From contig JAAYNX010000177.1 of assembly GCA_012520615.1 (NCBI GenBank), forward strand, positions 1 to 34,596: a stretch of 34,596 bases of DNA, read 5' to 3'. A program made the position numbers and the translations under genes. A model generated the notes under the pieces. The model was not told the origin of the DNA. It ran no database searches and saw only the letters and a program-made list of their open reading frames with translations. Below are positions 10,643 through 19,820 of the stretch, in pieces. Source of the stretch: Clostridiaceae bacterium. GTDB taxonomy: Bacteria > Bacillota > Clostridia > DSM-8532. Every line of letters begins with the position of its first letter. Within the stretch, counting starts at the first letter, position 1.

Positions 10643-11322
10643 TAGGCTTCTTTAGATTGTCCTTCACCACTTACAAGCACTGGAGTTGTAGAATACCCTA
10701 CTCCAAGCCTTTCGCACCCGAAATCTAAATATTTTTTTGCTGTTTCCAAATCCCTGATACCGCCTGAAGCTTTAACCTTAATACGTCCCTTAGCTGCTTC
10801 AATCATGGCTTTCACAGCTTCATCGGTAGCTCCCTTATTATGAAATCCTGTTGAGGTCTTCACAAAGTCAGCTCCGGCTTCAATACAAATTTCTGTAGTT
10901 TTCTTAATTTCTTCATCGCTTAAAGTGCAAGTTTCAAATATTACTTTCAAAAGAACTCCGGCCTGTTTTGTAATATCGGCTACGGCTTTAATATCACTTA
11001 AAACTAGGTCCCACAAACCGGATCTTATATATCCGTAATTGGCAACCATATCAATTTCAGTAATACCTTTTTTTACATAGAGAGATGCTTCGTATGCCTT
11101 TACCTCCGTCATCCCATCTCCATGCGGAAAGCCTAATGTGCAGGAAACCTCTGTTTGGCTTCCCTTACAAAGATCTACAGCCAAATCAATATCACATGGC
11201 CTTACACATACGGTTCGAACTGAAAATTTAACACCCTCTAAAATGGCTTTTTTAGCTTCTTCCCGAGACATTTCAGGTTTAAGTACAGCATGATCAATAT
11301 AACGGGCAACGTTTGTTTCCAT
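10639..11322 (-). CDS. deoC: deoxyribose-phosphate aldolase
   Basis: ARYIDHAVLKPEMSREEAKKAI; VLLKVIFETCTLSDEEI; GADFVKTSTGFHNKGAT; IKVKASGGIRDLETAKKYL. Confidence 0.95.
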   Translation of the reverse strand: METNVARYIDHAVLKPEMSREEAKKAILEGVKFSVRTVCVRPCDIDLAVDLCKGSQTEVSCTLGFPHGDGMTEVKAYEASLYVKKGITEIDMVANYGYIRSGLWDLVLSDIKAVADITKQAGVLLKVIFETCTLSDEEIKKTTEICIEAGADFVKTSTGFHNKGATDEAVKAMIEAAKGRIKVKASGGIRDLETAKKYLDFGCERLGVGYSTTPVLVSGEGQSKEAY

Positions 11323-11413
11323 AGGCTTGTCCTCCTCTTAAAATACAGCTTTAATATGGTCGGAACAGTAATTTATTATTCCGAACAAAAAATATAGAAT
11401 TATTTGTATTTTA

Positions 11414-11443
11414 AGTATAGACTCCTACTATCATTAATGTCAA
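11414..11443 (-). promoter_or_regulatory. Putative promoter of deoC (TTGACA-N18-TATACT)
   Basis: Minus-strand TTGACA (11443-11438), 18-nt spacer, TATACT (11419-11414). Confidence 0.6.
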
Positions 11444-11458
11444 ACTTATAAAAAAACC

Positions 11459-12526
11459 TTATACTACGATTTCTCCTGATTTAAGACTTACGTAAACCAG
11501 CCAGTAGCCGCCCATATCACGTATGGAAGTATCCTGTATCGGTGCCCATCTGCAAGCATTGTCAAAGGGCTTATTATCCTTTTCATTTTTCGCCGGAACA
11601 CCAATTACATAATATTCAGAGCCATTACCCCCACGATACAGACCTGCGAGAATATGTTTAAATTTGAATAATCCAACCAATATTTTAGGATTGGCAAACA
11701 ACGGCACGTTGATTCCGGACATATACATAATATTGCTTAGTTTTGCCAAATCTGAAACTCTATACCACGAATAACCTCTACTGGACCTGTTAAAGGGAAT
11801 ATGAGTTTCAAAATTATTCATTAAAAGCCCCTCTAACTTGCCTATATCACATTGCTTATTTGAAGTATTCTCTCTCTTTGTTTTTTTCTTTTCATAGTTC
11901 GACTTAGGGGAATAAGCGTCCTGATATATTAACGAAGAATAATTTATCGAATCGGGCTGGGGGGTATTATCGGCAGTTATATCACTTAACGGAGGGGTAT
12001 CAACAGTTTCCTCCTTTATAGCCGGTTGAATTATCTGCGAATCGGTTGTATTCCCGGTATATGAAATATCCGGTTCGGGAGTTTTAGGCTTTTCTTCTTC
12101 GCGAGAGCTCATAAGTATTACCTGCCTGATGCTCTCATCCCATTTATGGCTTTTCTCAAAACTAGCAAAAAGGGGAATCCATTTCTTGTTCTGACTTTCG
12201 GCGGTCAATGCCGCAAAACGCACCGAATCCGGCTTTAAATTATTATTTCTTAATGTTTCGGCTTCTATTTCCAGCCCGCTTTGCATACCACTATAAGATG
12301 TGTTTACAGTGCCTAACAGAATAGGTATAAGTTTATCATTTCGTACAAAAATCAAGTAGAGAACATATTTAAAAGGGCCCTGCTTTAAGCCTTTAACATG
12401 AATTGAGGCCTGTATTCTGCCTTCCCAGGAATCCAGACGCACAAATGCTTCAGGCATACTTCCTGCACTGAATCCTCCGTCCAGTTCCTCCATTATGGCG
12501 TATTTCCTTGCAAAACCTACCTGCAT
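11459..12526 (-). CDS. Conserved-looking protein of unknown function: two globular regions joined by a P/S/T/D/K-rich linker
   Basis: 355 aa ORF; N-terminal globular part (about residues 1-145), low-complexity linker, C-terminal part around NFETHIPFNRSSRGYSWYRVSDLAKLSNIMYMSGINVPLFANPKILVGLFKFKHILAGLYRG. Confidence 0.8.
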   Translation of the reverse strand: MQVGFARKYAIMEELDGGFSAGSMPEAFVRLDSWEGRIQASIHVKGLKQGPFKYVLYLIFVRNDKLIPILLGTVNTSYSGMQSGLEIEAETLRNNNLKPDSVRFAALTAESQNKKWIPLFASFEKSHKWDESIRQVILMSSREEEKPKTPEPDISYTGNTTDSQIIQPAIKEETVDTPPLSDITADNTPQPDSINYSSLIYQDAYSPKSNYEKKKTKRENTSNKQCDIGKLEGLLMNNFETHIPFNRSSRGYSWYRVSDLAKLSNIMYMSGINVPLFANPKILVGLFKFKHILAGLYRGGNGSEYYVIGVPAKNEKDNKPFDNACRWAPIQDTSIRDMGGYWLVYVSLKSGEIVV

Positions 12527-12614
12527 AATATCACCTGATAAGTCCTTTCATGAAAGTATACGCATCAAATCAGGCTGATATAACATTTCCCTTTTAATTT
12601 ATAAGCAGGCAATT

Positions 12615-13445
12615 TTAAAGCTCCCGGCAAAGACGTGCAAAATCCTCAATAGTAAGCTCTTCGGCACGGACATTTTCTTTTATACCAAGTTTAGTAAGGA
12701 CTTCTCGCAAATGTTCCTTGCCCCCGTCCAGCCATCCTTGGGAGCCCAATGAATTAAGAAGAGTTTTTCGTCTTTGGCCAAAAGATGCCTTGACAATTTT
12801 AAAGAACAATTCTTTATCAATGTCCTGCACGCAAGCAAGTTCTCGCTTTTTAAGCTTGACTACGGCCGAATCAACATCAGGTTTGGGAATAAAGCAATTC
12901 TTTGAAACCGTAAATGCAAGTTTGGGGTCTGAATAGTAGCGAACAGCTATCGATAATGCACTATAATCCTTTGTAGAAGGGGTTCCGGCTAGTCTGAGCG
13001 CAACTTCCTTTTGAACCATGAACACCAATATGTCCCAGGGTACATCACCTTCTAAAAGCATCATAATAATCGGAGTGGTAATATAGTAGGGCAGATTCGA
13101 TATAACCTTTAATGGGCCTGTCCAGCCATTTATCAACTCTTTTATATCTGCTTTCATAATATCTTGGTTTACAACCAAAACATTCGGAAATGAGCCAAGA
13201 TTCTCGTTTAGCGCAGGGATCAGGTTTTTATCAATTTCTACCGCAACTACCTTTCCCGCAAGTTTAGCAATTTCAGCAGTCATAGAACCTATGCCGGGGC
13301 CAATCTCAATAACTAAATCAGAAGAGCTCACCTCTCCTACATCAACAATTTTCTTTATAATGTTGATGTCGGTAAGAAAATTCTGGCCTAGCGACTTTGT
13401 GAGTTTAAGCCCGTATTTCTTTAAAACTTCGTTTGTGTTTATCAT
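12615..13445 (-). CDS. rsmA (ksgA): 16S rRNA (adenine(1518)-N(6)/adenine(1519)-N(6))-dimethyltransferase
   Basis: GLKLTKSLGQNFLTDINIIKKIV; VIEIGPGIGSMTAEIA; VISNLPYYITTPIIM. Confidence 0.97.
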   Translation of the reverse strand: MINTNEVLKKYGLKLTKSLGQNFLTDINIIKKIVDVGEVSSSDLVIEIGPGIGSMTAEIAKLAGKVVAVEIDKNLIPALNENLGSFPNVLVVNQDIMKADIKELINGWTGPLKVISNLPYYITTPIIMMLLEGDVPWDILVFMVQKEVALRLAGTPSTKDYSALSIAVRYYSDPKLAFTVSKNCFIPKPDVDSAVVKLKKRELACVQDIDKELFFKIVKASFGQRRKTLLNSLGSQGWLDGGKEHLREVLTKLGIKENVRAEELTIEDFARLCREL

Positions 13446-13486
13446 AATAACCCCTTATCAGACTGTGCATAAAGTATCAATAAACA

Positions 13487-13523
13487 GTGTAGCAACCTTC
13501 AGCTACGCAGCAGTAGCTTGCTG
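13487..13523 (+). repeat. Short dispersed repeat (copy b), related to positions 40-67
   Basis: GTGTAGCAACCTTCAGCTACGCAGCAGTAGCTTGCTG; one mismatch plus an 8-nt indel against the other copy. Confidence 0.7.
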
Positions 13524-13539
13524 TAATTTTCAGACAAAA

Positions 13540-13559
13540 TGGGCGGTAATAACCGCCCA
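13540..13559 (-). terminator. Rho-independent terminator-like hairpin after the yabE-like gene
   Basis: Minus strand TGGGCGGT-TATT-ACCGCCCA followed by TTTTG. Confidence 0.65.
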
Positions 13560-13582
13560 AAAAAGTTCTATATCAAATTACA

Positions 13583-14686
13583 TTATTTACATGCATCTAC
13601 GTTGTCTTTCCAACGGTTGTCATTCTGCTCATTCAGAATATATACAACTACTTTTCTTCTTCCCCACCGGCTTACTTCTTCTTTGGTGTCAAAATATAAG
13701 TCGATGTTTTTGCCTTTTATAGCACTTCCTATATCCCCGGCAATAGCAAAGCCATAATCCGGTGCCGATCCGGGAACTTCAACATAGAGTTTGGTTCCCA
13801 GCGGAATAACCTTTGGATCAACTGCAATAACACCTACTCTTGCTCGCATTCCCGTATATGTTATTCCAAATTCAGGATGATCCTCATGCTTTCCAGTATC
13901 TTCAAAGGACGATGTGTACGCCGTAGCTCTCATATCAAGTACCTTGGAATACCTTACGGTGTCACCTCTTGAATTTCTAAAATTCTTCACTATCCCGTAC
14001 TCGACTACCTGATCTACAGGGGCTTTTACAATATCTTCATTTACAAACAACCGGTCAACGGGCTTTCCGTCTTCGTAAGTTATCTTAAAATATTTCTCTC
14101 TTATTCCGTTTTCCCCTGCGACAACAGTCTTAGTCTCACCATCATTCATGGTTTTATTGGGTTTTTCAACTACGGCAAACGGTATATCTTCCTTTTCTGC
14201 AGTGATTTCTTCATTTACACGAACCACACGGATAACCATATCAGATGTAACTTGACTTGTGGCTGTCATCCCTTCGAAACGGTCCAATGGACCTAATGTA
14301 ATACCGTTTTCTTTTATTACTTCTTCAACCGTGTCTTTGTAAGACCATACCTCCCTAAGCTGTCCGTCGATCATAATGCTAACCGGTACCGCCCGCTTTA
14401 TGCTAATAACATTCAGGGCATTATTATCTAAGATTGTACTCAGAGGCATGCTAATATAGTCTCCAGGTCTTATCGAAATGTCCATTCTTTCGAGAGCCTG
14501 TTCAACACTAGCACCCATAGTTTTCACGACGATTGGCTTACCGTTGTCAATAACCTTAACATCTTTACTGATGTTATTGTATAATTTAATACCTGCGGTT
14601 ACAGCAAATGCCGATAGAATCAACAGTGTAGCCAGTTGCTTAAGGGGAAGCGTTCGTTTGATGATAGTAAAACTTAATCCGTTCAT
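13583..14686 (-). CDS. YabE-like protein with DUF348 repeats, G5 domain and 3D domain
   Basis: N-terminal membrane segment, KPIVVKTMGASVEQALERMDI and IMIDGQLREVWSYKDTVEEVIKENGI repeats, G5-like region, C-terminal DMRATAYTSSFEDTG...VIAVDPKVIPLGTKLYVEVPG...AGDIGSAIKGKNIDLYF (3D domain). Confidence 0.92.
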   Translation of the reverse strand: MNGLSFTIIKRTLPLKQLATLLILSAFAVTAGIKLYNNISKDVKVIDNGKPIVVKTMGASVEQALERMDISIRPGDYISMPLSTILDNNALNVISIKRAVPVSIMIDGQLREVWSYKDTVEEVIKENGITLGPLDRFEGMTATSQVTSDMVIRVVRVNEEITAEKEDIPFAVVEKPNKTMNDGETKTVVAGENGIREKYFKITYEDGKPVDRLFVNEDIVKAPVDQVVEYGIVKNFRNSRGDTVRYSKVLDMRATAYTSSFEDTGKHEDHPEFGITYTGMRARVGVIAVDPKVIPLGTKLYVEVPGSAPDYGFAIAGDIGSAIKGKNIDLYFDTKEEVSRWGRRKVVVYILNEQNDNRWKDNVDACK

Positions 14687-14839
14687 TCAAACTTCCTCTC
14701 CTTATTTAATTGATTTTCAGCAACTGTATTGTTGCTTGTTGTGTGTTTTTATCTATATCAATGGCATAATTTTCCGCACATTATTTTATATCTTTTGTAA
14801 ACAATCGCTCCACTTTTAATTGGTATGCAAGGCTTTTAC

Positions 14840-14868
14840 ATTTTATATAGGATTATTTTTTTTGTCAA
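14840..14868 (-). promoter_or_regulatory. SigA promoter of the yabE-like gene (TTGACA-N17-TAAAAT)
   Basis: Minus-strand TTGACA (14868-14863), 17-nt spacer, TAAAAT (14845-14840). Confidence 0.7.
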
Positions 14869-14877
14869 GGGTTCCCA

Positions 14878-15591
14878 TTATTTTTTGGTAATTACATACA
14901 GTATTGCCCAGTTTTTTGACTCTGAATTGTAATTAAAGCCTATCTCCAAATTGTTTATTCCGTTAACGACATGAGGCAAGCTTTTATTAGCTTCTTCTAC
15001 AACATATGCATTTACTATGAGCCTGGCTTGTACAAGATGCGGTTCTTCACCATTAATAATGGTAAAGGCGTTATTTGAGTTGCTTTCATCGGCTAAAGAT
15101 ATTGATTTAATATTTGACATAAGTTCTATGTATTCATTTTCTTCATAGGAATTGCCCCATAAAGTAAAATCCTTATCCAGATAGTTTAGGGAATCATGAT
15201 ATTTTTCAAGCGTAATATTCGAAAACCATTTTTCTGTAACTTGTTTTAAGTCATCTTTAATAAGGCTTTTAAAAAAAACCAAGGCCTGTTCTTGTTTCTG
15301 AAGTGTCTGCAAATCTGATACTGCCTTTTGTTTGGCAATACTCAGCTCTAATCCCAAATCGTTTATTCTTTCTTTTTGAGAAGCGTTTTCATTTTCCAAT
15401 TTTTTATTGGCCTGCTCCAATTCTTCCACTGTGGCTGATAGAATTCGATTCTGCCCACGGAGCCAATCCTGTTCAATCTTGTCGGTTTCCCGCTGGTTTT
15501 GCAGATTTTCTTTGTCCCACACAAGATAATTAAGCATGAGAAACATAAAGAGAACAATTGCAGATATCATAACTATTACAAATTTTTTCAT
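14878..15591 (-). CDS. Membrane-anchored coiled-coil protein of unknown function
   Basis: MKKFVIVMISAIVLFMFLMLNYLVW transmembrane segment, then a coiled coil (ATVEELEQANKKLENENASQKERINDLGLEL) and a C-terminal domain. Start moved from 15678 to 15591 (RBS GGGGGAG), which removes the overlap with tatD. Confidence 0.8.
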   Translation of the reverse strand: MKKFVIVMISAIVLFMFLMLNYLVWDKENLQNQRETDKIEQDWLRGQNRILSATVEELEQANKKLENENASQKERINDLGLELSIAKQKAVSDLQTLQKQEQALVFFKSLIKDDLKQVTEKWFSNITLEKYHDSLNYLDKDFTLWGNSYEENEYIELMSNIKSISLADESNSNNAFTIINGEEPHLVQARLIVNAYVVEEANKSLPHVVNGINNLEIGFNYNSESKNWAILYVITKK

Positions 15592-15622
15592 AGCCAACTC
15601 CCCCGGTTCCGAGTAGATCGGA

Positions 15623-16384
15623 TTACAATCTGAATAGTTTAATTGCGTTGTTTGTTGTAGCCTCTTCGGCCAAAGCATAATCTATTCCCTTTATTTCAGA
15701 AATTTTTTCTAAAATAATCTTAATAAATCCGGACCAGTTCCTTTTCCCCCTATGGGGTTCGGGAGCCATATAGGGGCAATCTGTTTCAACCAAAAGCATA
15801 TCAAGAGGAACATAGCGTAGCACATCAATAGGTTTTTGGGCATTCTTGAAGGTTATGGCACCACCCAGCCCAATTTTAAAACCAAGGTTTAAAACTTCCC
15901 GAGCCATTTCTTTAGACCCGGAAAAGCAATGAAACACCCCTCCCGCTTCACTGGCTTTTTCGCTTTTAATTATATCTAAAACGTCTTTATGAGACTCTCT
16001 GTCATGTATGATTATAGGAAGATTAAGCTTACAGGCAAGTGCAATTTGCTTGGCGAACCACTCTCTTTGCACTTCCCTAGGCGAAAAATCGTAGTGATAA
16101 TCCAGACCGATTTCTCCTATCGCAACAACTTTATCCGCTTTGGAGAGCGTGGTGAGAGTATCGATTGTATTCTCATCACACTCTGAAGCATCATGGGGAT
16201 GAACTCCCACAGCCGCATAAACAAAGGGATATTTTGCTGCAAGTTCAATTGATTTTTTTGAGCTTGCAATGTTGCTGCCTGCGTTAACTATGTGCGTAAC
16301 GCCATGGGAAACGCAATCTTGCAGGACTTGGTCGCGGTCTATATCAAATTTCTCATCATCGTAATGAGCATGCGAGTCAATCAA
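15623..16384 (-). CDS. tatD: TatD family metal-dependent hydrolase
   Basis: MIDSHAHYDDEKFD; AAVGVHPHDA; AIGEIGLDYHYDFSP; VFHCFSGS; LLVETDCPYMAPEPHRGKRN. Confidence 0.96.
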   Translation of the reverse strand: MIDSHAHYDDEKFDIDRDQVLQDCVSHGVTHIVNAGSNIASSKKSIELAAKYPFVYAAVGVHPHDASECDENTIDTLTTLSKADKVVAIGEIGLDYHYDFSPREVQREWFAKQIALACKLNLPIIIHDRESHKDVLDIIKSEKASEAGGVFHCFSGSKEMAREVLNLGFKIGLGGAITFKNAQKPIDVLRYVPLDMLLVETDCPYMAPEPHRGKRNWSGFIKIILEKISEIKGIDYALAEEATTNNAIKLFRL

Positions 16385-16401
16385 AACAAATTCTCCATTC
16401 T

Positions 16402-18360
16402 TTAGCTAACCTTACTACCTGTGGGTATGTCTTTATCAACAGTAACCAATACAAGGTTATCATTTGAGGTAGCAGCCAGAATCATACCTTGGCTCTCAAT
16501 GCCGCGTAATTTTGCAGGCTTTAAATTTGCTACGAGGATTAGAGTCTTTCCTACCATCTCCTCAGGTGAATAATACTTAGCGATGCCTGATACAACCTGT
16601 TTTTCTTCTTCTCCGCAAACTACCTTCAGCTTTAAGAGCTTATCGCTTTTTTCAACCTTTTCACAGGAAACTACTTTAACCACTCTTAAATCAACTTTGG
16701 CAAATTCATCTATTCCTATTAAGGCAACCCCTTCAGGTTTATCCTCGGCTTTTTCTTTCTTTGCAGCGGTTTCTTTTGTTTTATTCTCGCTTGGAGTAAG
16801 AGCAGAAAGGGCCTCCATTTCCTTTTCAAGGTCAATACGTGGGAATATAATCTCTCCTGTTGTTACAGGTGATGACTGTTCATATACTCCCCATTGACCT
16901 GCACTCTCCCAAGTTCTTTGGTTTTCGGGAATGGCAAGCTGCCTCCATATAATCTCAGGGGTATCGGGCATAAAGGGCTGAATCAAAATTGATATGATTC
17001 GTATGCTCTCGGCAAGATTATACATGACCTCTGCCAGTCTGGCTTTGTTTTCCTCTTTCTTTGCAAGAGCCCAGGGCATGGTTTCATCAATATACTTATT
17101 TGTACGGGAAATTGCTTTCCAAATTTCTGAAAGCGCAGTGCTGAATTGTAGCTTATCAAGATATTCCTCAGCTCTGTTCTTAGTATTTACAACCAGACTT
17201 CTTAATTCCTGATCAAATTCGCCCTTTTCTCTTTCTTTGGGTATAACACCTTCAAAGTATTTTTTAATCATAGCTGACGTGCGGCTAACTAAATTGCCCA
17301 AGTCGTTGGCTAAATCAGAGTTTATGCGTGTAATAAGGGCTTCATTGGAGAAAACTCCATCAGCTCCAAAAGGAACCTCTCTTAATAAGAAATATCTGAT
17401 GGCGTCAAGGCCGTACTTTTCAATTAAAACCACAGGGTCCACCACATTGCCCTTGGATTTTGACATTTTTCCGCCCTCAAGGACAAGCCAACCATGGCCA
17501 AAAACCTGCTTTGGCAACGGTAAATCCAGTGCCATGAGCATTGCCGGCCATATTATGGTATGGAATCTGATAATTTCTTTACCGACGAGATGTACATCGG
17601 CGGGCCAATACTTTTTGAAGTTTTCGTCATTTCCTGACAAATATCCAAGTGCTGTAATATAGTTAGAAAGAGCATCAATCCAAACATAAACCACATGTTT
17701 TTCATCAAATGTAACCGGAATTCCCCAATTAAAAGATGTCCGGGATACACAAAGATCCTCAAGACCGGGCCTTAAAAAGTTATTTAACATTTCGTTTCGA
17801 CGTGAGGTGGGCTGAATGAAGTCCGGATTTTCCTCTAACAGCTGTATTAATCTGTCCTGATATTTTGAAAGTCTAAAGAAATAGCTTTCTTCCCTTGTTT
17901 TCTCAACAGCTCTTCCACAGTCAGGACATTTACCGTCAACAAGCTGGGTTTCTGTCCAGAAAGACTCGCAAGGAGTACAATACAAGCCTTCATACTCGCT
18001 TTTATAGATATCACCTTTATCATAAAGGGCTTTAAATATCTTTTGAACAGCTTCCATATGAAACTCATCGGTTGTCCTTATGAATTTATCATTGGTTATT
18101 TTCATAAGGCTCCACAGTTTCTTTATGCCATTAACGATATTATCAACATACTCTTTCGGGGTTACTCCGTTTTCCGCTGCCACTCTCTGGATTTTCTGAC
18201 CGTGTTCATCGGTCCCTGTAAGGAACATAACATCGTAGCCCTGCAGTCTTTTATATCTTGCCATCGCATCAGCTGCAACCGTTGTATAGGAATGGCCTAT
18301 ATGAAGCTTTCCGCTTGGATAATAAATTGGTGTTGTTATATAGAATGTCTTCTTGCTCAC
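16402..18360 (-). CDS. metG: methionyl-tRNA synthetase with C-terminal tRNA-binding domain
   Basis: FYITTPIYYPSGKLHIGHSYTTVAADAMARYKRLQGYDVMFLTGTDEHG; KMSKSKGN; C-terminal IDEFAKVDLRVVKVVSCEKVEKSDKLLKLKV. Confidence 0.98.
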   Translation of the reverse strand: MSKKTFYITTPIYYPSGKLHIGHSYTTVAADAMARYKRLQGYDVMFLTGTDEHGQKIQRVAAENGVTPKEYVDNIVNGIKKLWSLMKITNDKFIRTTDEFHMEAVQKIFKALYDKGDIYKSEYEGLYCTPCESFWTETQLVDGKCPDCGRAVEKTREESYFFRLSKYQDRLIQLLEENPDFIQPTSRRNEMLNNFLRPGLEDLCVSRTSFNWGIPVTFDEKHVVYVWIDALSNYITALGYLSGNDENFKKYWPADVHLVGKEIIRFHTIIWPAMLMALDLPLPKQVFGHGWLVLEGGKMSKSKGNVVDPVVLIEKYGLDAIRYFLLREVPFGADGVFSNEALITRINSDLANDLGNLVSRTSAMIKKYFEGVIPKEREKGEFDQELRSLVVNTKNRAEEYLDKLQFSTALSEIWKAISRTNKYIDETMPWALAKKEENKARLAEVMYNLAESIRIISILIQPFMPDTPEIIWRQLAIPENQRTWESAGQWGVYEQSSPVTTGEIIFPRIDLEKEMEALSALTPSENKTKETAAKKEKAEDKPEGVALIGIDEFAKVDLRVVKVVSCEKVEKSDKLLKLKVVCGEEEKQVVSGIAKYYSPEEMVGKTLILVANLKPAKLRGIESQGMILAATSNDNLVLVTVDKDIPTGSKVS

Positions 18361-18475
18361 TTGAGGATACCTCCAACTTATAAGAAATTTTTATATAAAT
18401 TATTATTACTTATTCTTTCCATAAAATTTATTATATCATAACATAAATTCAGGCATAGCAATTCTGGTTTTATCT

Positions 18476-18967
18476 TTACAAAACCTCTTGTGCAGTAATA
18501 ACAGCCGTACAAAAGATACCTTTTCCCTTTCCGAATTCTGTAAGGCCTTCTCCCGAGGTTGCAGTTATTCCTACGCTGCTTATATCTATACCAAGTAAAT
18601 CTGCAATGCTTTGGCGCATAAGCTCGATATAGGGCGCCAGCTTAGGTATTAAAGCTTCTATAGAAATCGATACATGTATAATCTTTTTATTTCCTAGGGT
18701 TGCAAGAGCTTCATTAAGGTATACCTTGCTATCAGTTATTCCTTTTTCCAGGCAGAGTTCATCAGCCCTTCTTCCCAAAATATTTATACATGAGATGCCA
18801 GAAATTGCATTGGTGATGGCATGAAGAACTACATCGGCATCACTATTTCCCTTTAATCCGGGAAAATTGTCAATGACAACACCGCCTAAGACAAGATTCT
18901 TATTATCTTCAGGATCTGTAAATCTGTGACTGTCCTGACCTATAGCCACCCTGAACAAAAAAATCAA
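18476..18967 (-). CDS. Divergent 2-C-methyl-D-erythritol 2,4-cyclodiphosphate synthase (IspF)-like protein
   Basis: VAIGQDSHRF and SDADVVLHAITNAI match IspF; PKLAPYIELMRQSIADLLGI also matches, but the canonical GDIG/FPDTD motif is absent. The track start is a TTG; exact start uncertain. Confidence 0.75.
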   Translation of the reverse strand: MIFLFRVAIGQDSHRFTDPEDNKNLVLGGVVIDNFPGLKGNSDADVVLHAITNAISGISCINILGRRADELCLEKGITDSKVYLNEALATLGNKKIIHVSISIEALIPKLAPYIELMRQSIADLLGIDISSVGITATSGEGLTEFGKGKGIFCTAVITAQEVL

Positions 18968-19041
18968 CTCACTTTGCAGATTATTTTCGCGATTTTTTTA
19001 TATCCTTTAGTATAATAGAATATTTGACATAAATCCAACAA

Positions 19042-19082
19042 AATAAAAAAGGAAGATGGAGATAGCCCCCAAGCTTCCTTTA
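19042..19082 (-). terminator. Rho-independent terminator after rex
   Basis: Minus strand AAAGGAAG...CTTCCTTTTTTATTTT. Confidence 0.7.
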
Positions 19083-19102
19083 TAAGTGAGTAAAAGTGTT
19101 GC

Positions 19103-19738
19103 TCACTCGCCTTTTTCTCGTAACCGGTAACCTAATACCATCAAGCTGTCACTTAAATGAACATTCTCAACCACAATTCCTTCGCCAAGTGATAAATCCG
19201 AAGGAGTAAAGTTCCATATACCTTTAATGCCTAAAGATGTAACCTCTGTTGCGGCCTCAATAATCTTCTTATTGGGTACTGTTAAAATCGCAATATCGAC
19301 TTTGTTATTTGCAACAAACTCGGCTAATTTATCAGTACTATAAACTTCAATACCATTAATTTTTTTTCCGATTTTATCTTCGCTAACATCAAAAATCGCT
19401 AAAATGTCGTATCCTCTTTTTTTAAAGTTTTCATAGTTTGCCAGAGCATTTCCCATGTTTCCCGCTCCGAGGATTATACACGAAAACCTTTTATCTGTGC
19501 CGAGGATTTTGCTTATTTCTTCATAGAGATATTCTACATTGTAGCCATACCCTTGTTGACCAAACCCTCCAAAGCAATTCAGGTCCTGACGGATTTGCGA
19601 TGCGGTAATTTGCATTCTCTCACTTAATTCTTTAGATGAGATACGCTTAATGTCAAGCTTAATAAGATCGGAAAGATAGCGAAAATAACGTGGTAGTCTT
19701 CTTATGACAGCCATTGAGATTTTCTTTTCTTCAATCAT
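19103..19738 (-). CDS. rex: Redox-sensing transcriptional repressor Rex
   Basis: VIRRLPRYFRYLSDLI...RISSKELSERMQITASQIRQDLNCFGGFGQQGYGYNVEYL; GAGNMGNALANY. Confidence 0.96.
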   Translation of the reverse strand: MIEEKKISMAVIRRLPRYFRYLSDLIKLDIKRISSKELSERMQITASQIRQDLNCFGGFGQQGYGYNVEYLYEEISKILGTDKRFSCIILGAGNMGNALANYENFKKRGYDILAIFDVSEDKIGKKINGIEVYSTDKLAEFVANNKVDIAILTVPNKKIIEAATEVTSLGIKGIWNFTPSDLSLGEGIVVENVHLSDSLMVLGYRLREKGE

Positions 19739-19789
19739 TATTACTACCTACCTTACAAATATAAATATGATACCTTATTGCATTCTTTA

Positions 19790-19818
19790 ATTTTATCAAA
19801 TTGTTATTTTTTTGTCAA
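19790..19818 (-). promoter_or_regulatory. SigA promoter of rex (TTGACA-N17-TAAAAT)
   Basis: Minus-strand TTGACA (19818-19813), 17-nt spacer, TAAAAT (19795-19790). Confidence 0.7.
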
Positions 19819-19820
19819 TT

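Noticed and set aside
14687-14839. Possible c-di-AMP (ydaO) riboswitch upstream of the G5-3D protein gene
   Set aside because: Such riboswitches can precede cell-wall genes, but the characteristic conserved segments were not visible; only a small AGCAAC/GTTGCT hairpin.
16583-17662. Plus-strand ORFs inside metG
   Set aside because: Antisense to metG; no motifs.
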